The notes: generated by a model from the sequence alone, not told the origin. A stretch of DNA of 64,000 nt from Pseudoxanthomonas composti (GCF_004122095.1 NZ_SAWZ01000005.1:186001-250000); one strand, 5' to 3'; positions 39,495 through 47,737 are shown, counted from the first letter of the stretch. Translations and numbers: made by a program.

Positions 39495-40925
39495 TCAACC
39501 GAACCACCCATGCAGCATCCACTCGCCCTCACGTACGCCAGCGGGCAGAAAAGCCCAGCCACGCTGACCGCGAGCGGTTTCCACCACGTAGTAATCGCGG
39601 CGGGCGTCCTGGCCATCCCACCAGCCGCTTTCCAGCCGCTCGGGTCCGGAAATGATCCTGGGCGTGGCATGCAGCGGGATCGGCTGCGGCAGCAGCCAGG
39701 CCGGCCGCGGTGGCCGGGCTGGCGCGGCATCCACGCCGCGCGCCGGGGCATCGCCGATCGCCCGCCGCCAGGCGCGTTCCGGTCGCGGATCGTTGGCCGG
39801 TTCGACGCGATACACCGCACCATCGCCCAAGCGTGCACGCAGGCGCTCGCGCAGCTGCGGCCAATCCACCGCCTGCTGCGGGCGCGTATCGAACAGGTCG
39901 CGCGCGGCGGGCACGAACGGCGGCAGCTGCCGCGCCAGCAGGCGCACGCCGACCACCGGGCGCTCGATCGAGACCCGCTCCAGCCGGTTGCGGGCCAGCT
40001 CGAACAGCATGGCCTGCTCACGCTCCGGCGCCAGCAGGCCCACGTCGACATCGGTGTGCCCTTGCTCGTGCTCCAGCCGCAACACGAAGCGCTGTACGCC
40101 GCCATCGCGGATGGACAGGTAGGTGCACAGATCGCCGATCAGACGCCGCAGCGGGAACAGCAGCGCCATGTGGCTTTCGATTTCATAGCCCATCTCCACC
40201 CGCGCATCGAAATGATCCGGCGGCAGGTACCAGTCCAGCGCATCGTCGACTTGCCCGTACAGGCGGTCCAGATGCTCCAGCAGCGGCATGCCGAAGCGCC
40301 GACGCAGCGCATCGCGCGGCAGCGTGCGCACGGCGGCCAGTGTGCGCAGGCCCATGCGGAACAGACGCTCGCCACTGTCCTCCGGCAGGTGCGCGGCGCG
40401 CACCGAGACGCCATCGAGCACCTGCTGCAGGCGCTCGCCGCGCGCCACTGCCAGTCCGTCCTTCAACCCGGCCAGCACATGCGCCGCGCGCGGAGTGGGC
40501 GCCAGCGCCAGGCGGTGGCGGAACCCCAGCGTGTCCAGCTCGTCCCGCAGGCGCTTGGCGAACTGCGGCCAGGGGCCGAACAAACGGAAGGAGGCGCGGG
40601 CCTCCAGCACGATCGCGTGCGGCCACTGCTGGCTCACCAGCGAACTGTGGCGATACGCCCAGTTGGCCAGGAAACGCTGGCTGCGCGCCTCGTCCTGGGC
40701 GTCGTATTCGACCGTGCGCACCTGGGTCATCAGCGCATGGGCAGCCGACAGCCGCATGCCGGCCTTTAGCCCCGCCTGCGCCGCGGCAGGGTTGACCGAG
40801 TGCAGCCGGCGCAGCTGCATTGGCCCCTCGACCAGGGTCAGCGGCGCCAGCCGCTCGTCTTCCGGCAGGCGGCGCAGGACCGTGTCCATCGCCAGTTGCG
40901 GCAACAGGATGCAGGCCCACAGCAT
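39495..40925 (-). CDS. imuB: ImuB, catalytically inactive Y-family polymerase homologue
   Basis: A 476-residue protein opening with MLWACILLPQLAMDTVLRR, the usual ImuB terminus. It carries the Y-family little-finger and palm layout (LVEGPMQLRRLHSVNPAAAQAGLKAGM) without the catalytic acidic residues, and the long C-terminal region ending RDYYVVETARGQRGWAFLPAG that contacts the clamp and other mutasome parts. It bridges ImuA, DnaE2 and the beta clamp (known for the family). Its start overlaps the stop of an 85-codon ORF by one base. Confidence 0.92.
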   Translation of the reverse strand: MLWACILLPQLAMDTVLRRLPEDERLAPLTLVEGPMQLRRLHSVNPAAAQAGLKAGMRLSAAHALMTQVRTVEYDAQDEARSQRFLANWAYRHSSLVSQQWPHAIVLEARASFRLFGPWPQFAKRLRDELDTLGFRHRLALAPTPRAAHVLAGLKDGLAVARGERLQQVLDGVSVRAAHLPEDSGERLFRMGLRTLAAVRTLPRDALRRRFGMPLLEHLDRLYGQVDDALDWYLPPDHFDARVEMGYEIESHMALLFPLRRLIGDLCTYLSIRDGGVQRFVLRLEHEQGHTDVDVGLLAPEREQAMLFELARNRLERVSIERPVVGVRLLARQLPPFVPAARDLFDTRPQQAVDWPQLRERLRARLGDGAVYRVEPANDPRPERAWRRAIGDAPARGVDAAPARPPRPAWLLPQPIPLHATPRIISGPERLESGWWDGQDARRDYYVVETARGQRGWAFLPAGVREGEWMLHGWFG

Positions 40926-41182
40926 CAGTGCAGCGCCTGCCGCGCTTGGATGGATCCAGCTTGGCGGTAAAGCTCTGACTTGCGCGTCGCTAAAAGATGC
41001 GCGGGCAGATCCAGGGCACGGACAGACCCGCGGGCGTGCGTACGCCTCAGTGCCGGAGGCAGTGGTCCACGCCTTAGCCGTGGCACCAGCGCGCTGGAAT
41101 GAGCGTCCCGCCCGACCAGTCGAATCGCGCAGGGGTCGAGATAGCGTGCGAGGTAAATGCGGCGCTTCAGGCGAACCTCCAT
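40925..41182 (-). CDS. Unassigned 85-residue ORF between imuA and imuB
   Basis: The ATG at 41182 lies eight bases after the imuA stop with TGAGGA as ribosome site, and its TGA overlaps the imuB ATG by one base (TGATG). The product (MEVRLKRRIYLARYLDPCAIR at its start, RQAGSIQARQALH at its end) is basic and matches no family I know. It could be a real small mutasome gene, a coupling frame, or a decayed insertion, since imuA and imuB are usually adjacent. Confidence 0.4.
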   Translation of the reverse strand: MEVRLKRRIYLARYLDPCAIRLVGRDAHSSALVPRLRRGPLPPALRRTHARGSVRALDLPAHLLATRKSELYRQAGSIQARQALH

Positions 41183-41190
41183 GGTCGTCC

Positions 41191-41853
41191 TCAATGCACC
41201 AGCCGCAACGGCTGCGCAGGCACCTGGCCACCGCGGCACTTGCGCACGCGCCAGGCGCCTTCTTCGCACAGGTACTCCATGCGCAGCGCCGCCGGCGAAG
41301 CATTGATGGCATGACGCGCATCGCGCAGCGCAAAGCCGCAGCAGTCGCCGCTGTCGGCGGCGACCTGCAGGCGGCGCAGTGCGCGCTCGTCGGCGGTCTG
41401 TGGCCAGCCCAGCACGGCAGCACAGGCGCCGCTGCGCAGGCATTGCTCGAACGCCCACAGCGCATCGCGTGGTTCGGCCTCGACCACCTCCAGCTGCGCC
41501 AGATCCAGGCCGGCGGCCTGCCAGGCCGGCGCATAGGGGATGTACGGCGGCGCGACCAGGGCCACGCGCCCGCCTGCCGCGGTCATGCGCGCCAAGGTCG
41601 GCAGCAGCAGGTCGACCTCGCCGATGCCATCGCCTGGGAGCAACAGTTCGGTCAGCGCCTTGCGCGGCCATCCGCCACTGGGCAACACCGCATCCAGCGC
41701 GGCATGACCGGTCGGCTCGCCCGCATGGCGCACGCCACTGCTACGCCCGGCGTGCCAGACCGTGCGCGCGGCCAGCAGATCGTCCAGCGGCCTGGCCGCG
41801 GACGGCAAGGCAGACAACGCACGAAGCGGCGCATGAGCCTCAGCGCTTGCCAT
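41191..41853 (-). CDS. imuA: ImuA, RecA-like mutasome protein
   Basis: A 220-residue protein of the ImuA/SulA-RecA-like group. LDAVLPSGGWPRKALTELLLPGDGIGEVDLLLPTLARM is the family signature (landmarks LPSGGWPRKALTELL and GIGEVDLLLP), followed by RVALVAPPYIPYAPAW and GDCCGFALR. It acts with ImuB and DnaE2 in mutagenic lesion bypass. It lies between two unassigned 85-codon ORFs downstream of lexA. Confidence 0.92.
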   Translation of the reverse strand: MASAEAHAPLRALSALPSAARPLDDLLAARTVWHAGRSSGVRHAGEPTGHAALDAVLPSGGWPRKALTELLLPGDGIGEVDLLLPTLARMTAAGGRVALVAPPYIPYAPAWQAAGLDLAQLEVVEAEPRDALWAFEQCLRSGACAAVLGWPQTADERALRRLQVAADSGDCCGFALRDARHAINASPAALRMEYLCEEGAWRVRKCRGGQVPAQPLRLVH

Positions 41854-42097
41854 GGCCGCTCAGATCAGAGGTGTAGGACGCTTGAAGTGCGTGTCGAGGC
41901 GTGCGCGCCGCACATGTTGCGTGCTGCCTGGGCGAATTCCAGGGTGACGGATGCTTCGCGCGGGGATTTTCCCCCATGCGGAGTTCTTCGCAACGCAACC
42001 CTGCATTGCCTGACGGGCATGTCCTGCCGCGCGGGGCTAGGCGATGCAGCTCGCCTCGACACAATCTCGCATCTTCGAAGTACAGCCTGGCGACCAT
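41840..42097 (-). CDS. Unassigned 85-residue ORF between lexA and imuA
   Basis: The ATG at 42097 lies eight bases after the lexA stop, with AGGGGCTAGGG upstream, and the frame runs to 41840, overlapping the first 14 bases of imuA. The product (MVARLYFEDARLCRGELHR at its start) has four Cys and is Arg/Pro/His-rich, which looks more like chance than like a conserved protein. It is kept because it fills the whole gap and is phased with both neighbours. Confidence 0.3.
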   Translation of the reverse strand: MVARLYFEDARLCRGELHRLAPRGRTCPSGNAGLRCEELRMGENPRAKHPSPWNSPRQHATCAARTPRHALQASYTSDLSGHGKR

Positions 42098-42105
42098 GGC
42101 ACGCC

Positions 42106-42711
42106 CTAGCCCCTGCGCACCAGGCCGCAGTACAGGCCTTCGATGGCGAAGTCCACCCCGGCCGGCACCACGATCGGTGCGTGCGCGGGATTGCGCGGCA
42201 GTAGGCGGATCCGGCGCTCTCCGCGCTCCAGCCGCTTGATGGTGATCTCGCCGTCTACCCGTGCCACCACGATCTGCCCATCGCGCGCCTCGGCACTGCG
42301 GTGCACGCCCACCAGGTCGCCATCGAGGATGCCGTCATCGATCATCGAATCGCCCTGCACCTTCAGCAGGTAGTCCGGCCGCAGCGAAAACACGCCCGCA
42401 TCCAGCAACAGTTGTTCGTCCAGGCCGATATCCGCCCCGATCGGCACACCCGCCGCAACCCGGCCCAGCACTGGCAGGGACAGCAGCCTGTCCCGACCTG
42501 TGGATTGCGGCACGCGGATGCCCCGCTTCTGCCCCGTCATCAGCTGGATCAGCCCAGCCTCGGCCAGCGCCTGGATGTGCTTCTGGGCGGCATTGCGCGA
42601 GGAGAAGCCGAACTCGGCCGCGATTTCAGCCAGGCTGGGGGTATGCCCGCGCAGCGACTGCTGACGGAGGAAAGCCAGAACGGCCGCGCGCTTGGGAGGT
42701 AGAGTGTCCAT
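42106..42711 (-). CDS. lexA: LexA SOS repressor (LexA2 type)
   Basis: A 201-residue repressor. The winged HTH is at residues 1-65 (TPSLAEIAAEFGFSSRNAAQKHI). The self-cleavage site is Ala87-Gly88 in RVAAGVPIG, with the catalytic Ser122 in GDSMIDDGI and Lys159 in EITIKRLER. It should repress the downstream imuA-imuB-dnaE2-alkB genes until RecA-stimulated cleavage. The start at 42711 is the MDTLPPKR form; an ATG at 42729 would add MYKCTP, encoded within the operator. Xanthomonads often have two lexA genes; this is the one with the TGTACA-type site. Confidence 0.94.
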   Translation of the reverse strand: MDTLPPKRAAVLAFLRQQSLRGHTPSLAEIAAEFGFSSRNAAQKHIQALAEAGLIQLMTGQKRGIRVPQSTGRDRLLSLPVLGRVAAGVPIGADIGLDEQLLLDAGVFSLRPDYLLKVQGDSMIDDGILDGDLVGVHRSAEARDGQIVVARVDGEITIKRLERGERRIRLLPRNPAHAPIVVPAGVDFAIEGLYCGLVRRG

Positions 42712-42733
42712 AGGTGTACATTTGTACACCTAT
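42710..42733. promoter_or_regulatory. LexA2 operator
   Basis: A perfect palindrome with arms ATAGGTGTACA (42710-42720) and TGTACACCTAT (42723-42733) around a two-base centre. Read on the minus strand its core is TGTACAAATGTACA, which matches the site reported for Xanthomonas LexA2. It touches the lexA ATG, so binding would block its own transcription. Confidence 0.9.
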
Positions 42734-42808
42734 CCTGTCGCAGGGCACGAGATACGGGCCCCGATTCCTTCAGCAGCCTGCTCCACGCCGAAAACCGCTA
42801 ATGTTTGG

Positions 42809-42824
42809 TATAACGTTCGTTATA
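42809..42824. promoter_or_regulatory. Palindromic operator/promoter of the AbrB-Doc module
   Basis: TATAACG and CGTTATA arms around TT (42809-42824) form a perfect palindrome 18 bases before the antitoxin ATG. The right arm TATAAC could be a -10 box, so repressor binding would occlude it. Autoregulation by the antitoxin is inferred. Confidence 0.65.
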
Positions 42825-42841
42825 ACAACAGCGAGGTCACC

Positions 42842-43063
42842 ATGAAGCTCAAGATCACCTCCATCGGCAATTCCGCCGGCGTCATCCTTCCCAAGGAGCT
42901 GCTCGCCCGCCTGCGCCTGGGCAAGGGTGACGAGCTGTATGCCCTGGAGACCCCCGACGGCGTCAAGCTGACGGTCTTCGACCCGACCCTGGCCGAACAG
43001 ATGGAGGTGGCCGAGCGCGTGATGCGTGATCGACGCGCTCTGCTGCACAAGCTGGCCCAGTGA
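42842..43063 (+). CDS. AbrB/MazE-type antitoxin
   Basis: A 73-residue SpoVT/AbrB-domain protein (KLKITSIGNSAGVILPKELLARLRLGKGDELY with the core GNSAGVILPKELL), followed by a C-terminal tail that likely neutralises the toxin. GAGG lies eight bases upstream of ATG 42842. The Doc toxin gene starts one base after its stop. Confidence 0.9.
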   Translation: MKLKITSIGNSAGVILPKELLARLRLGKGDELYALETPDGVKLTVFDPTLAEQMEVAERVMRDRRALLHKLAQ

Positions 43064-43064
43064 C

Positions 43065-43502
43065 ATGATCATCTGGATCAATCGCGCTCTGGCCATGGCC
43101 ATCCATGATCGGCAGCTTGCCGAGCACGGCGGTGGCAGCGGTGTACGCGATGATGCCCTGCTGGACTCGGCATTGGCACGACCACAGCAACTTCTTTCGT
43201 ACGGCGACCCGCCGCCTGACATCGCCTCACTGGCGGCAAGTCTCGCTTTTGGCATCGCGCGCAATCATCCCTTCGTAGACGGAAACAAACGTACCGCGGC
43301 CGTGGCGTGCGAAACCTTCATCATCCTCAACGGCGCAAGGCTCCATGCGGATGATCTATCGCTTTATCCGAAATATCTTGGACTGGCAGATGGCAGTCTC
43401 AGCGATGGAGAGTTTGCCGACTGGCTTCGTCAACACCTCAAACCCTCCACGCCAGGCAAAGTCCACGAATCCAGCCCGGCCTACGCCAACACCGCTGAGT
43501 AA
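43065..43502 (+). CDS. doc: Doc-type Fic-fold toxin
   Basis: A 145-residue death-on-curing protein. The Fic/Doc active site HPFVDGNKRT is at residues 68-77, with the leading helix IHDRQLAEHGG and the GVRDDALLDSALARPQQ segment typical for Doc. Known Doc proteins phosphorylate EF-Tu and stop translation. Here the antitoxin is AbrB-type rather than the Phd of P1. The C-terminal 20 residues (KPSTPGKVHESSPAYANTAE) are unusual and run into a repeat-rich zone. Confidence 0.92.
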   Translation: MIIWINRALAMAIHDRQLAEHGGGSGVRDDALLDSALARPQQLLSYGDPPPDIASLAASLAFGIARNHPFVDGNKRTAAVACETFIILNGARLHADDLSLYPKYLGLADGSLSDGEFADWLRQHLKPSTPGKVHESSPAYANTAE

Positions 43503-43621
43503 CGCGCGGCCTCGGCGCCACCATCGCCCGTCACCAAGAAAGAGTTCGTCACCCGGCCTCGAACAACCTGTTCGTGGGCCTGCCGCAGCGGCCCCCTCGG
43601 TGGACAAGCTCCGCGTTGTCC

Positions 43622-43895
43622 ACCCTACTCCGTTGGATGGGTGACGCTTTTCCACCCACCACCGTAGCGAATTGACAAACACAGACGTGGCCACACGCAC
43701 TTCGTAGGGTGGATGACGCTCTTTCATCCACCATCGCAGCGAACAAACCAACGCGGACGTGTCAACGTGTCACCCCGGAAGGTGGACGACGCTCCTCCAT
43801 CCACCACCGCAGCAAAACGACCAACACAGACGTAGCAACGCGCCACCCCGTAGGGTGGATGACGCTCTTTCATCCACCATCGCCGCCAAGTCCGT
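43622..43895. repeat. 73-bp tandem repeat array, four copies
   Basis: The word GACGC recurs at 43643, 43715, 43788 and 43861 (periods 72, 73, 73). Each unit holds a hairpin GTAGGGTGGATGACGC...CATCCACC and then GCAACAAACCAACGCAGACGT-like sequence. It fills most of the gap 43503-43991. A single GGTGGACAAGC/GCGTTGTCCACC hairpin at 43597 relates it to the 158-bp array at 10693. Confidence 0.9.
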
Positions 43896-43991
43896 AGCCG
43901 CACAAAACTCACCGCCACGGCCCCACCTGCTCAAGCGGACAGCACGCAAACCCGCCTGCACTTCCACATCAAGCCGGCACCACGCCGCGAA

Positions 43992-45449
43992 TCAATACAC
44001 CAACGTCTGAATCGCATGCGCCGGAATCTCCACCTGCGTGGACGCATCGCCGACGTAGAAGTTGTAGGTAATGGCTTTGTCGCTGGCATTCATCACCACC
44101 GTCGCCAGCTTGTTGTCCTTGTTGAGGAAGGACGTGGTGCTGAGGTTGCTGCGACTGCTGGCAGCGCTCACACGCTGCGCGCCAGGGCGGATGAACTTGG
44201 AGAAGTGGCCGATGTACCAGTACGGCGGGGTGTAGATCAGCTCGCCGGTCCGCGTATCGGCCTGCAACGGTGCGAAACAGAAATTGCCGACGTGGTTGGG
44301 GCCACCCTGCTCGTCCAGCAGGATGTTCCAGTCGGTCCAGGCCACCGCCCCGCCATTGAAGTCGTGGATCATCGAGGTGCCGTAGCGCTCGCCGTTGGCC
44401 CAGTCCTGCAGGCGGGCGAAGTCGTACTTCTCGATCGAAGCCTCGGTCAGCAGCAACGGCTTGTCTGGATAGGCATTGGACACCGCTGCCACGTTGTCGG
44501 TCATCGGCTCAAAGCCCGCCCAGGTCTCGTACCAGTGGAAGCCCATGCCCCAGGCGTACTTGGACGCTTCCGGATCATCGAAGATGGTGTTGGCGCGGTG
44601 GACCATCATGTCGCGGTTGTGGTCCCACACGATGATCTTCTTGTCGCCGTAGCCGGCCTTTTCCATGGTCGGGCCGAGATGATTCTTGAGGAAGTCGCGC
44701 TCTGCCTCGGCCGAAAACTGCATCGACTCCCACTTCTGGATCGCCATCGGCTCGTTCTGCACACTGATGCCCCAGATCGGGATGCCTTCCTTCTCGTAGG
44801 CGGCGATGAACTTGGTGTAGTACCTCGCCCAGGCCTGCGCATACTCCGGCAGCAGGTGGCCGCCCTTGAGCATGGTCTTGGTGTCCTTCATGAAGGCCGG
44901 CGCGCTCCATGGGCTGGCGAACATCGGCAGCGTGCCGCCCGCGGCCTGGATGGCCTGCTTGATCATCGGGATGCGGTACTTGCGGTCATGCGCCACCGAG
45001 AAGGACTTCAGGTCCTTGTCGCCTTCCTTGACGTAGGTGTAGCTGGCGCTGGAGAAATCCGAGCTGTGGATGGTCGTGCGTGCCCAGGTGTATCCGATGC
45101 CTTCGTTGGGGTCGTAGTAGGCCTTCATGAACTCGGCCTGTTTGGCCTTGCTCAACTTGGCGTAGGTCTCAGCGGCCGAATCGGTGATCGCCCCACCCAC
45201 GCCCATCACCGTCTGAAAGCGCTTGGTCGGGTTGACGAAGATGGAGTTCTCCACCTCGGTCAGCGCATGTCCCGGCTGCAGCGCCTTGGCTTCACTGCGC
45301 GCCAGCTGCTGCGCGGCACCCTTGGCCGTGGTGTACACCGTGACCGCGCCACCGGCCGGCGTGTAGGCGGCGGTGGTCAGTTCCGCCGCATGCGCCACGG
45401 TGGACGTCAGCAAGGCGCCCAGCGCCGACAAAAGAATGGTCTGCTTCAC
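43992..45449 (-). CDS. Exported glycoside hydrolase family 30 enzyme
   Basis: A 485-residue enzyme with a Sec signal peptide (KQTILLSALGALLTSTVAHA, cleavage AHA-AEL). The GH30 (glucosylceramidase-like) core has TVMGVGGAITDSAAETYAKL, FASPWSAPAFMKD, the acid/base E233 in ISVQNEPMA and the nucleophile E336 in LLLTEASIEK. The C-terminal part is the usual beta-sandwich. Likely substrates are beta-1,6-glucan, glucosylceramide or related sugars. The start is GTG 45449 with GGGAGG seven bases upstream; the longer frame lacks a ribosome site and hides the signal peptide. Confidence 0.92.
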   Translation of the reverse strand: MKQTILLSALGALLTSTVAHAAELTTAAYTPAGGAVTVYTTAKGAAQQLARSEAKALQPGHALTEVENSIFVNPTKRFQTVMGVGGAITDSAAETYAKLSKAKQAEFMKAYYDPNEGIGYTWARTTIHSSDFSSASYTYVKEGDKDLKSFSVAHDRKYRIPMIKQAIQAAGGTLPMFASPWSAPAFMKDTKTMLKGGHLLPEYAQAWARYYTKFIAAYEKEGIPIWGISVQNEPMAIQKWESMQFSAEAERDFLKNHLGPTMEKAGYGDKKIIVWDHNRDMMVHRANTIFDDPEASKYAWGMGFHWYETWAGFEPMTDNVAAVSNAYPDKPLLLTEASIEKYDFARLQDWANGERYGTSMIHDFNGGAVAWTDWNILLDEQGGPNHVGNFCFAPLQADTRTGELIYTPPYWYIGHFSKFIRPGAQRVSAASSRSNLSTTSFLNKDNKLATVVMNASDKAITYNFYVGDASTQVEIPAHAIQTLVY

Positions 45450-45552
45450 GCGTGCCCTCCCAGGCCAAAGTCGAATGGCCGCGAGGATACTCCCCACACC
45501 TGTGCACGGCATCTGATTTAGACCCGCCAGGCAGTCCCCTTGCCGGTCTGGA

Positions 45553-46215
45553 TCAGTGCAGGCACACCGCGCTTTGCAAGCCTGCGGCTCGGGACGCGCT
45601 CGGCATCGGCCACGCTTTCGGCCCTGGCCACCTCAAAGCCGGCGCAGATCCATAGACTGCCCGTTCATCGCCCACCCGCGCGGCTGGACGACTCGCTCCC
45701 TGATGTTCCACCTCATCAAGAATCCGCCGCACCTCCAGCGCGTTGTCGAAGATTGCCTGGCCCAGCGTCGCCAAGGTCCCCCGGGCCAATCCGGCCGTTT
45801 CCAGCGTGGACAACACATCGCCGTGCGCCCCGATGAGCTGGATCAGTCGATCCAACGCATCGAACTGATCCATCGTCACGCCATAAGCGAATGATGCATC
45901 GTCAGCGTGGACATCAAGCTCGAACTCGTCAGCATCGGAACGATCGTCAGCGGACGTCATCGCAGCCTCCGTGTCCGTGGCCTGCAACACACCTGCATCC
46001 GAAGACTCGCCGAACCGCCGTGATAAGGCCTGTAATTCAGAGGTGGCCGCCTTCAATCGCGCCTGCACCGTCCAGCGCTCCTCGGAACCCTCGCCAAGCG
46101 CTTGGACCAAACGCATCAACCCGTGCAGCTCATGCTCCAGCATCGCCAGCCGTTGCGCGGCGTCCGATGACTGCGCACCCGCTTCTCCGTTCAGATCATC
46201 TGAGGCTTCGCTCAT
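45553..46215 (-). CDS. XAC0095-like protein B
   Basis: A 220-residue protein homologous to the product at 47037. Two shared parts are an N-terminal helical stretch (residues 20-68) and the C-terminal FAYGVTMDQFDALDRLIQLIGAHGDVL...GQAIFDNALEVRRILDEVE block (residues 109-170; marks YGVTMDQFD and GQAIFDNAL). Between them is an acidic linker. From memory the fold matches the Xanthomonas XAC0095-like family, of no settled role. It is divergent from the HTH regulator, with the operator-like repeats at 46456 in between. Confidence 0.65.
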   Translation of the reverse strand: MSEASDDLNGEAGAQSSDAAQRLAMLEHELHGLMRLVQALGEGSEERWTVQARLKAATSELQALSRRFGESSDAGVLQATDTEAAMTSADDRSDADEFELDVHADDASFAYGVTMDQFDALDRLIQLIGAHGDVLSTLETAGLARGTLATLGQAIFDNALEVRRILDEVEHQGASRPAARVGDERAVYGSAPALRWPGPKAWPMPSASRAAGLQSAVCLH

Positions 46216-46455
46216 TGCCTTGCTCCGTGCGTGGGAAAAAGATCAGGCCCTTGGCCGGGTTCGGGACTTTCCAAACCGCCATACGTCGGTAGACACGAAT
46301 AAACGCGCCCGCAGAGACGAGCTGCCGCGGTTCGAATCGCTGCGCCCCGTAAAAAGGCAATCGGAAGGCGTACTGCGGTTGAGTGCCGACCGCTTCCAGC
46401 CAGTTCGCGGCGCTCAAAATACCTGCTCGCACTCAATGTGCAATTAATAATTGGC

Positions 46456-46477
46456 ATTGTCAACAATCAAAAATTGT
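46456..46477. promoter_or_regulatory. Operator-like repeats of the phage-type regulator
   Basis: Three half sites ATTGT / ACAAT / ATTGT at 46456, 46463 and 46473 form two overlapping inverted repeats in an AT-rich stretch unlike the rest of the window. A further palindrome, CCATAAG/CTTATGG, lies at 46483-46500. Both sit between the divergent XAC0095-like B gene and the HTH gene. Confidence 0.5.
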
Positions 46478-46572
46478 CGCCCCCATAAGGCCTCTTATGG
46501 AGAATCCTTGCTCATGCATGGACGGACGCCGCATCGGCCATCCTCGCCGCGCACGACATGACGGGGAATCCG

Positions 46573-46932
46573 ATGGCTGCACCTTACGAAGACTTCGCCG
46601 AGCGCCTGCGGCACGCGCTGGACCGAGTCGATTTCGCGTCTGGTCGCGCCCGAACCGGCGCCCTGGCCGACCGCTACGCCGTCTCCCGCGAGACCGCACG
46701 CAAATGGCTGACCGGCCTGGCCCTGCCCGAGCTGGCGCGCATCATCGAGCTGGCCAAGGATCTCGACACCAGCTTCGAATGGCTGGCCACCGGCCGTGGA
46801 GAGGTCCAGCTGCGCATCAACGAATCCCCGCCCATCTATCGCCAGCTGACCAATGCCGAGGTGCGGGTGCTGCAACTGTTCAACACCTTGCCCGAAGACA
46901 AGCGCAAGCTGCTGCTGCAGTTTTTTTCCTGA
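46573..46932 (+). CDS. Cro/C1-type HTH regulator
   Basis: A 119-residue protein. The HTH at residues 10-70 has TGALADRYAVSRETARKWLTGLALPELARI (core ADRYAVSRETARKWLTG), as in phage repressors; FEWLATGRGEV ends the domain. The short C-terminal part (YRQLTNAEVRVLQLFNTLPEDKRKLLLQFF) is a dimerisation helix rather than an S24 peptidase, so it is not self-cleaving. The ATG at 46573 has GGGGA seven bases upstream. It probably represses the flanking XAC0095-like genes and itself. Confidence 0.8.
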   Translation: MAAPYEDFAERLRHALDRVDFASGRARTGALADRYAVSRETARKWLTGLALPELARIIELAKDLDTSFEWLATGRGEVQLRINESPPIYRQLTNAEVRVLQLFNTLPEDKRKLLLQFFS

Positions 46933-47036
46933 GCGCGACGCAGCGGCTTGTCCAAGCAGTGGCCGCAGCATGCCCCGCCTTGCCTCAACCATGTGGCCGC
47001 GCTGTCGATTGCTAGACAGCCCCGCGACAACTTGAG

Positions 47037-47687
47037 TCAGTGAAGGCGCGGCGTTGTAATCGGCAAGGACGCCCTGTCGAACAAGCGCGCACCTGCCGAA
47101 TCTCGGTCGATAGACGCCATGACAGCGTAATGCGCCCGTTCTTCGCTCACGCTCCGCTGCATGCCGTCCAACGCGGGCAGCCGCTGCTGCTCAATCTCAT
47201 CCAGGATTTCACGCACGACCAAAGCCCCGTCGAAGATCGACTGTCCCAGCAATGACACAGTGCCCTTGGCAAAGCCGGCCGCACAATTGGCAGACACCGC
47301 ATCGCCCTGCGCGGCAAGCAGCCGCAGCAGGTGATCGAGTCGGTCGAACTGCTCCATCGTCATACCGAGTACAAGCGGCTCAGACACTGCGGTGTCATAA
47401 GCGCGGCTATCGTCATCCGTTGACGCCGCCGTCTGCTCTTCAGCTCGGGCCCATGGCACAACCTTTTTCAATCGCTGCTCCACCTGCATCGACAGGGCTC
47501 GCAGGCCCGATGCCAACTCCTGCTGTCGCGCTTGGGAGGTCCACTTATGCAAGGGATCAGTGCTACCGGGCTGCGCCAACCGCGCCAAAAAGCCTAGATG
47601 CGTCCCCAACATTCTCAGCAGCTGCTGGCCGTCCTCGGGCAGCGGATAGTCCTGCGTGTCTTCATCGTCCAAATGGTCGTGCGACAT
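47037..47687 (-). CDS. XAC0095-like protein A
   Basis: A 216-residue protein of the same family as the one at 45553. The N-terminal YPLPEDGQQLLRMLGTHLGFLARLAQ and the C-terminal LVLGMTMEQFDRLDHLLRLLAAQGDAV...GQSIFDGALVVREILDEIEQQ blocks (marks YPLPEDGQQLLRML and GQSIFDGAL) are both present. I know no function for it. The ATG at 47687 has GAGGAGG five bases upstream, a strong ribosome site. A structured leader with a C4-like antisense RNA lies in front, so its translation may be blocked by base pairing. Confidence 0.65.
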   Translation of the reverse strand: MSHDHLDDEDTQDYPLPEDGQQLLRMLGTHLGFLARLAQPGSTDPLHKWTSQARQQELASGLRALSMQVEQRLKKVVPWARAEEQTAASTDDDSRAYDTAVSEPLVLGMTMEQFDRLDHLLRLLAAQGDAVSANCAAGFAKGTVSLLGQSIFDGALVVREILDEIEQQRLPALDGMQRSVSEERAHYAVMASIDRDSAGARLFDRASLPITTPRLH

Positions 47688-47712
47688 CATTGCCTCCTCG
47701 TTCCATGATGGA

Positions 47713-47737
47713 CCCGTCCGCCGGAATGGCGGACGGG
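47713..47737 (-). promoter_or_regulatory. Leader hairpin before XAC0095-like A
   Basis: Perfect 10-bp arms CCCGTCCGCC and GGCGGACGGG around five bases, 26 bases before the start codon. In the C4 type of control such a stem lies near the regulated ribosome site. Confidence 0.6.

Noticed and set aside
43622..43895. CRISPR array
   Set aside because: The whole 73-bp unit is repeated, with no unique spacers.
46196..46466. Minus-strand frames before XAC0095-like gene B
   Set aside because: They overlap the operator region and the start of gene B and match no family; taken as leader sequence.
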